A stretch of 40,118 nt of DNA from Pyrinomonadaceae bacterium (GCA_030840675.1 JAVEEA010000111.1:1-40118), one strand, 5' to 3'. Counted from the stretch's first letter, positions 1-9,164 are shown. A program made the numbers and translations. The notes: a model not told the origin generated them from the sequence alone.

Positions 1-707
1 GCGAGTCGTTTGCGGGCTTCGGCGGCTTGCGGGCTACGCGGGTAGCGATGCACTAACTCCCGCCACGCCTCGCCATCGTAACGAAACTTCTGGTTGCGCG
101 CGTCAAACGTAAAGGTGATGCCTTGTCGATTGTAGCGATCGAGTCCGTTGAAGTTCAGGAAGTAACTGAAGCGCGGCGCGCCGCCCGCGAGCATCTCCGC
201 TTCGTTCAAACGGCGCGCGGCATCGCGTGAGAGGTGAGTGGCGATGTCCTCGGCAGCGAGGGCGTAGATCACCAGGACCTCGGGACGAAATTCTGAGCCG
301 GAAAAACTGTCGAGAAAGATGCGCGCTCGCACGATGCGGTCGAAGTCGTCCGAACCTTTAATCAGTTGCAGCAATCTGCCGCCGTCGCCGGCACGCCAGG
401 AGGAAACCAGTGCGTCTCGTTGCACCCAGCCGCTGGTGCGACTGGTAACATTGACGCGATAGAAAACCACACCGTCGCGAGCTCTTCTTTCTCCTCTGAC
501 AGCCACGAATGACCCGCGACCCAGGCGACGCAGCAACGCGCCGTTAAGTTCCGGCGTGGTTCGCAACGCCGACAAGCGTTCGTCGACCACAATCGCCACG
601 CGGCCACCTGCGGGCGCTCTGCGTTTGGCCAGAGAGGTCGCGGGCAAACACAACACCATGACACATAAGAATATCCACAACAGTCTGCTAAACCGTACGT
701 TCTTCAC
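1..707 (-). CDS. Secreted SH3-like/TPR-like protein, partial (C-terminus beyond window edge)
   Basis: Own minus-strand translation from GTG at 707: VKNVRFSRLLWIFLCVMVLCLPATSLAKRRAPAGGRVAIVVDERLSALRTTPELNGALLRRLGRGSFVAVRG...VTSRTSGWVQRDALVS. Signal-peptide-like N-terminus, SH3-like segment, open to base 1. GAGG SD-like sequence upstream. Not in the ORF track because it has no stop in the window. Confidence 0.7.
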   Translation of the reverse strand, partial: MKNVRFSRLLWIFLCVMVLCLPATSLAKRRAPAGGRVAIVVDERLSALRTTPELNGALLRRLGRGSFVAVRGERRARDGVVFYRVNVTSRTSGWVQRDALVSSWRAGDGGRLLQLIKGSDDFDRIVRARIFLDSFSGSEFRPEVLVIYALAAEDIATHLSRDAARRLNEAEMLAGGAPRFSYFLNFNGLDRYNRQGITFTFDARNQKFRYDGEAWRELVHRYPRSPQAAEARKRL

Positions 708-771
708 GCTTGAGCCTCCTCACGAGTTGAGGTTGATGGAGGGTGATAAATTGGAAAGCCAGCGAGTTGGT

Positions 772-1338
772 TCAGCGGGAAACGCGTCGTCTGACAACGC
801 CGCGAGCGGGCGCTCGGTTCAACCGAGCAGCCGGGGCGGAACCCTGGGTGACAAGGAGCCGCTTGGCAAAACGCGCATGATGAAAATGACAGATGGCGAC
901 CGCAAGAGCGTCCGCGGCATCGTATGGCTCGGGCACACTCGCGAGCGAGAGCAGTGTCTTTACCATCTGTTGCACCTGGAATTTTTCGGCGTTGCCGTGC
1001 CCGGCCACCGTTTGCTTCACGAGTCTGGGTGAGTACTCATGAATTTCGAGTGCGGCGCGTTCCGCGACCAGCATTGCCACGCCGCGCACTTGTCCGAGTT
1101 TCAAAGTCACTTTTACGTTCGTCGCCAGAAACCCATCTTCGATCGCGCAGGCCTCAGGCCGGTGACGCGCGATGATTTCTTCCAGGGAATCCGCGATGCG
1201 GAGCAGGCGCGCGGGAAACTTCTGGCCCGCCAGAGCACGCACGGTGCCGCATTCAACCAGACGACAGTGCCGGCCATCGTCTTCGATCACGCCCCAGCCA
1301 GTCGTTTCACTGCCGGGATCTATGCCCAGGATGCGCAT
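772..1338 (-). CDS. ruvC: Crossover junction endodeoxyribonuclease RuvC
   Basis: MRILGIDPGSETTGWGVIE...AIEDGFLATNVKVTLKLGQVRGVAM...YDAADALAVAICH: RuvC catalytic motifs. Confidence 0.96.
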   Translation of the reverse strand: MRILGIDPGSETTGWGVIEDDGRHCRLVECGTVRALAGQKFPARLLRIADSLEEIIARHRPEACAIEDGFLATNVKVTLKLGQVRGVAMLVAERAALEIHEYSPRLVKQTVAGHGNAEKFQVQQMVKTLLSLASVPEPYDAADALAVAICHFHHARFAKRLLVTQGSAPAARLNRAPARGVVRRRVSR

Positions 1339-1518
1339 GTCAGTTAAGTATTCAGACAGAAAAAACTTCGCGAACGGCGCGAGTATACTACAGGGACAAT
1401 TGCAATGATTTACTTTCTTCGGAAGAGAGCGATGTGGCCACTTGCCAAACTACTTGTATGAGGTATTCAGGAGGTGAATGCGAGGCGCTGGGTGCCAGCT
1501 CATGTTTCCGAGAGTCTT

Positions 1519-2394
1519 TCAAGTAGCTGCCGCGCCGCCGCTGGCCGGCTCAGCCGGAAACAGATCAGCTAACGCCGCTCGCGCCCGCAACTGCCATTCG
1601 CTGCCGCGCAAAGCCCAGGGAAAATTTTCATAATGGAGTTTGCCCTCCTGCGGCGGCTCGCTAAAGTCGTAACTCAACGGCTGGCGAAATTTTTCCGGGC
1701 CGACAGGTGAAACGGCCAGGCTCTCACGCTGCGTTTCGAAGCAGGCAAACATCCGTTGCTTTAACTTGCGCGCGCGCTCGTCCAACACCAGCGTCGTAGT
1801 TTCGCTCTCCCAACCCGGCAGGAATTCCGGCACTTTCGCTTTGAAGTCGTCGCTCGGATGCAATGCCATTTCAAACAAGACCGGCGGGCGCAGACCGCTT
1901 TCCGTCATGAGTCGTAATGCAGAGTGCGTGGCAAACGCGGTCGCGTCGTGGTCCGGATGACCGCCTTCATAGGGATGAGTGACGACAATGTCCGCTTCGG
2001 ACTGTTGCAGAAAGGTCGTTATTCTCCTGGTTAGATCCGCGAGGTAATCGATGGCGCATTGATCGGTGATGGCAAAATCAAGCACGCGATCTTCAGGCAC
2101 TCTGGCGATGGCGAGGGCGGCGACGGTTTCAGCGCGGCGCGCTGCCGCGTAGTCTGCGCGTTTTTCGAAGCCGGCGGCTTTCGCGTCGTGCATATCGCAG
2201 GGCGCGCCATCGGTGATGTGCAGCACAGTGACGTCAACGAGTTTAGAGATTAAGCAACCTGCGCCCACCACTTCGTCGGCAGGATGAGCGACGATCACTG
2301 AGCAACGCATTCCGCGCGTCAAACTACCGGTCCCAAAAAGTCGAGCATGAGGCGAAACTCTTTTCCACGCCGCTGGTTTTATTGGTTCCGTCAT
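1519..2394 (-). CDS. PIG-L/LmbE family deacetylase-like protein (variant AHPADE motif)
   Basis: VIVAHPADEVVGAGCLISKL...DIVVTHPYEGGHPDHDATAFATHSAL: PIG-L fold motifs. True start may be ATG at 2310. Confidence 0.88.
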   Translation of the reverse strand: MTEPIKPAAWKRVSPHARLFGTGSLTRGMRCSVIVAHPADEVVGAGCLISKLVDVTVLHITDGAPCDMHDAKAAGFEKRADYAAARRAETVAALAIARVPEDRVLDFAITDQCAIDYLADLTRRITTFLQQSEADIVVTHPYEGGHPDHDATAFATHSALRLMTESGLRPPVLFEMALHPSDDFKAKVPEFLPGWESETTTLVLDERARKLKQRMFACFETQRESLAVSPVGPEKFRQPLSYDFSEPPQEGKLHYENFPWALRGSEWQLRARAALADLFPAEPASGGAAAT

Positions 2395-2670
2395 CAGTTG
2401 CCACCCGACTCCAATCCCCTATGTCTGAGCGGCAACTGCACACTATTAATAACTGTGCTCGCATGAAATCAAGACATGCGTGTGTCTCTCCGGTACGAAT
2501 TGCCGCGCGCAACAGCCCGGAAAAAAATGAAAGCAAACTCCGCGAGACCTCTCCCGCCCATATGAATGCAATGCTTCGCAAGTTTTGTGGCTCTCAACTT
2601 CGAGCTGCGCAACGCTTTACCAAGTCAACCTGCATACCAGAGCAGTAGCGCACCGTACACTCTTTGGAGT

Positions 2671-2688
2671 GCGCCGCCCTGGCGGCGC
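2671..2688. terminator. GC-rich perfect hairpin immediately 3' of the ATP-dependent ligase gene
   Basis: gcgccgccctggcggcgc: 8-bp arms. Abuts the ligase stop at 2690. A second small hairpin cactc-tttg-gagtg lies at 2658-2671. No long T tract, so terminator function is uncertain. Confidence 0.4.
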
Positions 2689-2689
2689 T

Positions 2690-3721
2690 TTAGTCTTTAC
2701 TTAATTGCTCGAAGTCACACAGCTTCGGTTTCTTTTCCGGGCGCCAGCGTAGGAAGCGGGTACCGTGACGAAAACGTCCCCCGGTAAAATGATCGTACTG
2801 CACTTCGACTACCAGCTTCGTTTTCAGCGGTTCCCATTCGCTCGTCTTCTTCGTGCTCCAGCGACTTGGTCCACCAGGCTTGTTGCCGGTGAACCCTGGC
2901 GGCGCAATCAAGGGTTCGAGTTTCTCAGTCAACTCTTTCTTTTGCGCCGCGTTGAAGCTGGAGGTGTAGCCGACGTGATGTAACAGGCCGGCATCGTCGT
3001 ATAAACCCAACAACAATGAGCCGACCACCTTGTCGCTGCTGGCGTAGCGAAACCCGCCGACGACGCAATCGGCGGTGCGCATGCGTTTCACCTTCTGCAT
3101 GCCGTCGCGTTCGCCGGATCGATACGGGAGATCCAAACGCTTGGCGATGATCCCATCGATTTTTATTCCCGTAGTCGAAAGCCACTCCCGCGCTAGTTTG
3201 ATATTGTCCGTCTTCGGCGAAAGCTCGACTGTCTCGTTCTTCGCCAGATACTTTTTGGCAAACCCTTCCAGTTTGACGCGACGCTTGCTGAGCGGAAGCT
3301 GAGCGAGTGGCTTGCCGGCGTCGTCGACGAGTAGATCGAAAACGATGAACCGGGCCGGCGTTTCAACTGACAACTTCGTCACGCGGCTGGCTGCGGGATG
3401 AATGCGTTGCAGCAGCGCGTCAAACGAAAACCCAAGCGCGGCGCCGCGTGGTGCAGCTTCCGTTCGATCCGGAATGACGAGTTCGCCGTCGAGAACAAAC
3501 TGCTTGGCTTTGAGTCTCAGCAGTTCAGCCACAATCTCCGGGAAGTAGCGCGTGAGTGTCTGGCCAGACTTCGATTGCAACTCCACTTTCCGGTCGTCGC
3601 GAAAAGCGAGGCAGCGAAACCCGTCCCACTTCGGCTCATACTCCCAGTTGTCGCCTTCCGGAATTTCGCTTACGAGCAAAGCCTCCATCGGCGGAAACGG
3701 TGGTTTGATTGGTAATGTCAT
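2690..3721 (-). CDS. ATP-dependent DNA ligase (LigC/LigD ligase-domain type)
   Basis: WEYEPKWDGFRCLAFRDDRKVELQSKSGQTLTRYFPEI contains the adenylation motif KWDGFR; also FVLDGELVI, DGIIAKRLDLPYRSGERDGMQKVK. Confidence 0.95.
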   Translation of the reverse strand: MTLPIKPPFPPMEALLVSEIPEGDNWEYEPKWDGFRCLAFRDDRKVELQSKSGQTLTRYFPEIVAELLRLKAKQFVLDGELVIPDRTEAAPRGAALGFSFDALLQRIHPAASRVTKLSVETPARFIVFDLLVDDAGKPLAQLPLSKRRVKLEGFAKKYLAKNETVELSPKTDNIKLAREWLSTTGIKIDGIIAKRLDLPYRSGERDGMQKVKRMRTADCVVGGFRYASSDKVVGSLLLGLYDDAGLLHHVGYTSSFNAAQKKELTEKLEPLIAPPGFTGNKPGGPSRWSTKKTSEWEPLKTKLVVEVQYDHFTGGRFRHGTRFLRWRPEKKPKLCDFEQLSKD

Positions 3722-3764
3722 TCGGTTCTGGTGCTAACGATACTTTAGAATTTTTTCGTTTCTT

Positions 3765-4328
3765 TCACAGCGCGAGGAAGTTCGCCAGTAACTCTTTTCC
3801 CGCAGGCGTCAGTATCGATTCCGGATGAAACTGCACTCCTTCGATCGGCTGCTCGCGATGACGCAAGCCCATAATCACCCCGTCACGCGTCTCTGCCGAG
3901 ATCTCCAGACACGGCGGCAAACTTTCTCGTTCAACAATCAGGGAATGATAACGGCCGGCGCTAAACGGGGACGCAAGGTTGCGAAACACCGTCTTGCCAT
4001 CGTGCGTAATCTCTGATGCCTTCCCATGCATCACGGAATGTGCACGCACAACGCGTCCACCAAAAACTTCGCCGATCGCCTGGTGGCCCAAACAAACACC
4101 CAGGATCGGCACTCGTCCAGCGAAACGCTTAATCACACCCGGCGCAATACCCGCGTCAGCCGGCCGGCCTGGTCCCGGTGAAATCAGTATGCGTTGTGGC
4201 AGTTGCTGCTCGAGTTCAGCGAGGGTTAGTTCATCGTTCCGGCGCACGACCACCGTAGCGCCGAGCTCGCCCAGGTATTGGACCAGGTTGTAAGTAAAAG
4301 AATCGTAGTTGTCGATTACGAGAATCAT
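3765..4328 (-). CDS. trpG: Anthranilate synthase component II (glutamine amidotransferase)
   Basis: [24 protein letters not shown]...[12 protein letters not shown]...[15 protein letters not shown]...[10 protein letters not shown]: class I amidotransferase triad; adjacent to trpE. Confidence 0.94.
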   Translation of the reverse strand: MILVIDNYDSFTYNLVQYLGELGATVVVRRNDELTLAELEQQLPQRILISPGPGRPADAGIAPGVIKRFAGRVPILGVCLGHQAIGEVFGGRVVRAHSVMHGKASEITHDGKTVFRNLASPFSAGRYHSLIVERESLPPCLEISAETRDGVIMGLRHREQPIEGVQFHPESILTPAGKELLANFLAL

Positions 4329-4444
4329 TTGGTAATCAGCCGCGAATTAACGCGGGTCAACGAATCTGAAGAAACGAAGGCCTGCTTCCCTCCGATCAGA
4401 AACCCGGGACCTTGACCGTCTCGTATTCTCCGAACTGATCCGCG

Positions 4445-6010
4445 CTAGTCCGTGGATAAACCCGCTTCCGCGATTTCGATCGCGCGCAGCAGCGCTCGCG
4501 CCTTGTGAACGGTCTCGTCGTATTCCACCTCAGGCACCGAGTCAGCGACGACGCCCGCGCCCGCTTGCACGGAAGCTACCCGATCTCGCAAAACGATCGT
4601 GCGGATGGCAATGCAGGAGTCCAGATTTCCGGCGTAATCCAGATAAAGCACCGCGCCCGCGTAGACGCCCCGATCGTCCGGTTCGAGTTCGCGAATAATT
4701 TCCATCGCACGCACCTTAGGCGCCCCGGTTACCGTGCCGGCGGGAAAGCAGGCGGCCAGTGCGTCAAAACGATCGGCATCGTCGCGCAAGCGAGCCCGCA
4801 AACTCGAAACCAGATGCTGTACTTTCGAATAGCGTTCGACCGACATCAACTCCCCAACTTGCACCGAACCAAATTCCGCCACTCGCCCCAGATCGTTGCG
4901 GCCTAAATCGACCAGCATCATATGCTCGGCCACTTCCTTTTCGTCCGCTCGCATTTCAACAGCCAGGCGCTCGTCCTCGACTGGAGTTGCGCCGCGCGGT
5001 CGCGTGCCCGCTATCGGCCGGTAGTCGAGGACGTCGCCGCGACAGCGCACCAGCAGCTCGGGTGACGCGCCAATGATTGACTCGTCGCCCAACTTCAGCA
5101 AATAGGTGTACGGCGCCGGATTACTTTGGCGCAGTGCACGGTAGATCGGAACGGGACCCACCGTCACGTCTCGGGAGAATCTTTGCGAGATCACAGCCTG
5201 GTAGCAGTCGCCGGCGAGAATGTGTTCCTGGACGGCCAGCACTGCGTTTTGAAAATCGGCGCGCGACCAGTTTGAATGCACGGCCTCATCGTCGCTACTC
5301 GCAGAGCCAGGAGAGCCTTCCCTGACGGTCGGGCCTCCGCTTGGAGCGCCAGGGGCTTGCGCGACCGAAGTTAAAAGACTCGCCAGTCGATCCGTTTCGA
5401 CAACGGCGTCGTCGTAGAGTTCTCGCAAGCGCGCTTCGCTTCCGCCAGCATCAGCGACGAAGACTACGGAGCTGATTCTGAGTTGCCGGCGCACTCGATC
5501 AAACACGACGAGCGTGCGATAAAACATCAGCAACGCGTCATCGCCGCTTTCGTCGCTCGAAAGTACTTCGCACTTCTTGTCCAGGGCCGGCTCAAACCAA
5601 CGCGCAGCGCCATAACCCAGGTAGCCGACTGCGCCTCCGACAAACGGCCCAAGCTCCGCGGCATTCGCCAGTTTGTATTGCGCAAAGTGACGACGCAGAT
5701 AATCGGTCACGCGTTCGGCACGTGTCTCGATGGCGCCGTCTCGCTCAAGCGTCATCTCGTCTCCGCGCCCGCGCACGATCAGATATGGATCAGCGCTGAG
5801 GAAAGAATAACTGGCCACGGCCGCGCCGCCTTCCACCGACTCCAACAGAAAGGCATAGCGCGCGGCACCGGACGCATGAACAAACGCGTCCAGCGGATCG
5901 AGGAGACCAGCGTCACTGCTGCGCGTTACCGCGACCACGTTGCCGCATTTCGTCTGCTCTACAAATTCCGCAAAAGTTGCGGGCTGAAGTTGAAAGGTTG
6001 CTGAGTCCAT
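4445..6010 (-). CDS. trpE: Anthranilate synthase component I
   Basis: Chorismate-binding motifs PIAGTRPRGATPVEDERLAVEMRADEKEVAEHMMLVDLGRNDLGRV, GTVTGAPKVRAMEII. N-terminal LLES motif (AFLLESVEGG) favours TrpE over PabB. Confidence 0.95.
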   Translation of the reverse strand: MDSATFQLQPATFAEFVEQTKCGNVVAVTRSSDAGLLDPLDAFVHASGAARYAFLLESVEGGAAVASYSFLSADPYLIVRGRGDEMTLERDGAIETRAERVTDYLRRHFAQYKLANAAELGPFVGGAVGYLGYGAARWFEPALDKKCEVLSSDESGDDALLMFYRTLVVFDRVRRQLRISSVVFVADAGGSEARLRELYDDAVVETDRLASLLTSVAQAPGAPSGGPTVREGSPGSASSDDEAVHSNWSRADFQNAVLAVQEHILAGDCYQAVISQRFSRDVTVGPVPIYRALRQSNPAPYTYLLKLGDESIIGASPELLVRCRGDVLDYRPIAGTRPRGATPVEDERLAVEMRADEKEVAEHMMLVDLGRNDLGRVAEFGSVQVGELMSVERYSKVQHLVSSLRARLRDDADRFDALAACFPAGTVTGAPKVRAMEIIRELEPDDRGVYAGAVLYLDYAGNLDSCIAIRTIVLRDRVASVQAGAGVVADSVPEVEYDETVHKARALLRAIEIAEAGLSTD

Positions 6011-6023
6011 TTCGGGTAACCCA

Positions 6024-6905
6024 CTACCAGCCGATCAGGAACTCGCGTAACGAGTCATTCATTGATTCAAACGAATCGGCGCAAAACAAAACGGGTTGAT
6101 AACGTGTCGGGTCGTATTCGTGACGCGCAGCTTTCTGCAGGTCCAGCGGCCGCAACTCGGCGCGGTGCATCGCCTCCAATTCGCCGGCTGACGAAAGCAG
6201 TCCGGTGCCGTAGGCTTTCAACGCGCCATTTTCGCGCAGCACGCCGAACTCAATCGTGAACCAGTAAACGCGCGACAAGCGGTTCACCTCGGCCAGCGAT
6301 GAAGTGCGTTTGACGGCTTTGCCGAACAGCCGATTCAACTCAGCGAGCCGCGGACTCGCCAGCGTTACGGCGTGACCAACAATCTCGTGGACCACATCCG
6401 GTTCGGGCGTGTAGAGGGGCGTCGAGTGATGCCGAATGTACTGCGTGCAGAGAAACGTGCCGGTAGCGAGCGACTCGAGAAAAACGCGAGGCTCAACCAG
6501 TCCGGCAACTGGCTCCAACCGGAAGCCGCTCAATGCCTGTACCTTTTCGTTAACCTCTCGCAACTGCGGAATGCGATCGGGCGCGAACGCCAGCTGCTGT
6601 ACGCAACTCAAGTATTCGGCGCAGGCATGGTCCATGTGCGCGGGCCCGAGTGCCAGCCAAACCGCGCGCCACACTTCGTGTTCTTCACTTGAATAGGGCG
6701 CATCGGGAAGCGGCTCTCCCGCTCGATAACTGAGAGCGAGCTGAGCGATGCGATTGCGCCGCGCGCGGTAGTCCGCATCTCGAAACCCCGGATGGTCGGG
6801 ACTGAGTTGTACGACCCGGTTTCGGTCCGGGGTCGTATTTTCCGCTGCCACGGCACGCATGTCCGCATGGTCGGACAATAACGCCTTCTCTTCATCAACC
6901 AGCAT
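6024..6905 (-). CDS. phhA: Phenylalanine 4-monooxygenase (aromatic amino acid hydroxylase)
   Basis: LFLESLATGTFLCTQYIRHHSTPLYTPEPDVVHEIVGHAVTLA...[29 protein letters not shown]: iron-binding HEIVGH and downstream Glu. Start placed at ATG 6905 (GAGG about 9 nt upstream). The track's TTG start at 6935 lies inside a repeat. Confidence 0.93.
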   Translation of the reverse strand: MLVDEEKALLSDHADMRAVAAENTTPDRNRVVQLSPDHPGFRDADYRARRNRIAQLALSYRAGEPLPDAPYSSEEHEVWRAVWLALGPAHMDHACAEYLSCVQQLAFAPDRIPQLREVNEKVQALSGFRLEPVAGLVEPRVFLESLATGTFLCTQYIRHHSTPLYTPEPDVVHEIVGHAVTLASPRLAELNRLFGKAVKRTSSLAEVNRLSRVYWFTIEFGVLRENGALKAYGTGLLSSAGELEAMHRAELRPLDLQKAARHEYDPTRYQPVLFCADSFESMNDSLREFLIGW

Positions 6906-6917
6906 ACTGAAAAACCT

Positions 6918-7049
6918 CACTCCCTCGTAAAGCAAACTGTTAGTTTGCTTCTTCCACTCCCTCGTAAAGCAAACTGTTAGTTTGCTGCCGATACAGGGGT
7001 CTCATTCTCACCGCAGAAAACTAAGCGCAAACTAACAGTTTGCTTTACG
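6918..7049. repeat. Three copies of a palindromic repeat (two direct, one inverted)
   Basis: cactccctcgtaaagcaaactgttagtttgct at 6918-6949 and 6955-6986 (37-bp period); inverted gcaaactaacagtttgctttacg at 7027-7049. Each has the hairpin core AGCAAACT-gtt-AGTTTGCT. Confidence 0.9.
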
Positions 7050-7055
7050 CAGAAA

Positions 7056-7099
7056 CAAAAAAAACCGGCCACCTCTCGCGTCAGAGAAAGTGGCCGGTT
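7056..7099 (-). terminator. Intrinsic terminator of the phhA-trpEG leader (putative attenuator)
   Basis: Minus-strand RNA aaccggccac-uuucucugacgcgagag-guggccgguu followed by a U run: 10-bp perfect stem, located between the leader ORF and phhA. Confidence 0.9.
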
Positions 7100-7128
7100 C
7101 AAAACTGCTGTTCGCGAAACCTGCTAGA

Positions 7129-7227
7129 TCAATGTACGCCGCCCGGAACAGTTTCACCTGCCGCTCGCTCCCTGGAGAGCCACCAATAATAATAAGCGAA
7201 CAGGTTGCTGTTGGTTGGTTGATTCAT
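7129..7227 (-). CDS. Putative aromatic amino acid leader peptide (attenuator peptide)
   Basis: Own translation: MNQPTNSNLFAYYYWWLSRERAAGETVPGGVH* (32 aa), with TAT TAT TAT TGG TGG at 7194-7180. Located between a TTGACA promoter and the terminator at 7056-7099. An in-frame upstream ATG exists at 7233. Confidence 0.82.
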   Translation of the reverse strand: MNQPTNSNLFAYYYWWLSRERAAGETVPGGVH

Positions 7228-7264
7228 AACCATTTAAGTTTCGTAACGAACGATCCGAGGCAGC

Positions 7265-7293
7265 ACGTTAGCGCGCAGACCGTCGCTTGTCAA
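7265..7293 (-). promoter_or_regulatory. Putative sigma70-type promoter for the leader-phhA-trpE-trpG transcript
   Basis: Minus strand TTGACA (7293-7288), 17-nt spacer, TAACGT (7270-7265). Confidence 0.6.
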
Positions 7294-7300
7294 CTAATTC

Positions 7301-7434
7301 AACTCCTGGGAGCGCGGCCGCCCTCGCCCGCGCCTCTCCGGCGCAAGCTTGAACTCCTGGGAGCGCGGGCGCCCTCGCCCGCGAGCTCCGGCGCAAGCTT
7401 GAACTCCTGGGAGCGCGGGCGCCCCTCGCCCGCG
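7301..7434. repeat. Three tandem ~50-bp GC-rich units with hairpin cores
   Basis: aactcctgggagcgcgg(g/c)cgccc(c)tcgcccgcg at 7301-7332, 7352-7383 and 7402-7434, with the linker ctccggcgcaagcttg repeated between them. Stem CGCGGGC/GCCCGCG in units 2 and 3. Confidence 0.88.
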
Positions 7435-7564
7435 AACGGAAACGGCACTTTGCTTGCTACGGGAGCTTTGTTGTTACCGATTCCCTATAGCTGAAATGCG
7501 ATGCGGGTGGTTAAGGAACGCTCGCCGCGCAGGTTTGTACCGTTAGACTACAGAGGGAGTTTCG

Positions 7565-9145
7565 ATGAAGAAGAGTTTTGAACAAAGCCGATCTGTTTGG
7601 ATGGACACCGAGAAAATTCCCGCGGAGTCGCAGCTAACGGAAAGGACCAGCACTGAGGTGTGCATTGTGGGCGCGGGCATTGCTGGACTATCGACCGCGT
7701 ATCTGTTGACCCGCGCCGGTAAGTCCGTGGTGGTCGTTGACGATGGACCAATCGGCGGCGGCATGACCGCAAGGACAACCGCGCATCTCGTCAACGCCCT
7801 TGACGATCGCTATTTCGAGCTCGAACGCCTCCACGGTGAAGAGGTGACGCGACTCGCCGCCGAGAGCCATACGGCTGCCATCGATCAGATAGAAGCGATT
7901 GTCGCGGCGGAAGATATTGACTGCGAATTCGAACGGCTCGATGGTTACCTGTTTGTGCCGCCGCGCGAATCGAAACAGATTCTCGACGACGAGTTGGCGG
8001 CCGCACACAAAGCGGGATTGACCGAGATCGAAAAAGTCGAACGCGTGCCCTGGGATTCCTACGACACCGGAGCAGCGCTGAGGTTTCCGCGTCAGGCGCA
8101 ATTTCATCCGCTGAAATATTTGCGCGGCCTGGCCCAGGCCATCAAGAAAAGTGGCGGCCGCATCTACACCCAAACTCATGCGAAGGAAATCGAGGGTGGC
8201 AAACAAGCGCGCGTGGACACCACGGGCGGTGGGGTCGTCACTGCCGGCTCAGTCGTCGTTGCTACCAACACGCCGGTCAACGATCTGCTCACGATCCATA
8301 CTAAACAAGCGGCGTATCAGACCTATGTGATTGGCGCACGAATTCCGCGTGGCTCCGTTCCGCGCGGGCTCTATTGGGACACTCCGGATCCCTATCACTA
8401 CCTGCGACTGGAAACCATCGGCGCAGGCGCCGCGGCTTACGACGTTTTGATCGTGGGTGGTGAGGACCATAAAACCGGACAGCAGGACGACGCCAACAAG
8501 CGCTACGCTGCACTCGAACGTTGGACGCGTTATCGCTTTCCGATGGTGGAAGGCATTGAGTATCGCTGGTCCGGTGAAGTGATGGAACCGATTGACGGGC
8601 TTGCTTTCATCGGCAGGAATCCCATGGACGCAAAAAATGTTTTCATTGCCACCGGTGATTCCGGCAACGGCATGACGCACGGAACGATCGCCGGCATGTT
8701 GCTGACTGATCTAGTCATGGGCCGCCAAAACGACTGGGAAAAGATTTACGATCCGGCGCGCATTACCTTGAAGGCCCTGCCGGAGTTTGCCAGGGAGAAC
8801 CTGAATGTCGCCGCTCAGTACGCGGATTTGATCGTAGCCGGCGATGTTGATTCTGTGGATGAGATCAAGCCGGGCGCGGGTGCAATCATTTCTCGCGGGC
8901 TGAGCAAGGTGGCCGCTTATCGCGCTCCTACAGGCGAACTATGCGAACTCTCAGCCGTCTGTCCCCACCTCGGTTGCATCGTCAACTGGAATTCCGCGGA
9001 GAACACCTGGGACTGTCCCTGTCATGGTTCGCGTTACGAGGCACGCGGCAAAGTCATCCAGGGGCCGGCGAACAGCGACTTGGCTGTGTGGGAAAAAGTA
9101 GCCGAGGAGAAAACGGCGGACGGTAAACAGCATACTACTGGATAA
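7565..9145 (+). CDS. FAD-dependent (DadA-like) oxidoreductase with C-terminal Rieske [2Fe-2S] domain
   Basis: [43 protein letters not shown]; Rieske motifs CPHLGC and CPCHGS near the C-terminus. Confidence 0.93.
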   Translation: MKKSFEQSRSVWMDTEKIPAESQLTERTSTEVCIVGAGIAGLSTAYLLTRAGKSVVVVDDGPIGGGMTARTTAHLVNALDDRYFELERLHGEEVTRLAAESHTAAIDQIEAIVAAEDIDCEFERLDGYLFVPPRESKQILDDELAAAHKAGLTEIEKVERVPWDSYDTGAALRFPRQAQFHPLKYLRGLAQAIKKSGGRIYTQTHAKEIEGGKQARVDTTGGGVVTAGSVVVATNTPVNDLLTIHTKQAAYQTYVIGARIPRGSVPRGLYWDTPDPYHYLRLETIGAGAAAYDVLIVGGEDHKTGQQDDANKRYAALERWTRYRFPMVEGIEYRWSGEVMEPIDGLAFIGRNPMDAKNVFIATGDSGNGMTHGTIAGMLLTDLVMGRQNDWEKIYDPARITLKALPEFARENLNVAAQYADLIVAGDVDSVDEIKPGAGAIISRGLSKVAAYRAPTGELCELSAVCPHLGCIVNWNSAENTWDCPCHGSRYEARGKVIQGPANSDLAVWEKVAEEKTADGKQHTTG

Positions 9146-9164
9146 TGAAGCGAAGGAGATTGTT

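Noticed and set aside
1476-1560. Good SD-like aggaggtga followed by atg on the + strand near 1470-1480
   Set aside because: The frame runs antisense into the PIG-L gene and gives no recognisable protein.
7301-7434. Possible CRISPR array
   Set aside because: Only three units, and the intervening sequence is itself repeated, so there are no unique spacers. No cas genes in the window.
7090-7494. 134-aa + strand ORF across the leader region
   Set aside because: It is antisense to the leader peptide and runs through the tandem GC-rich repeats (LLGARPPSPAP... repeats). It is explained by repeat composition.
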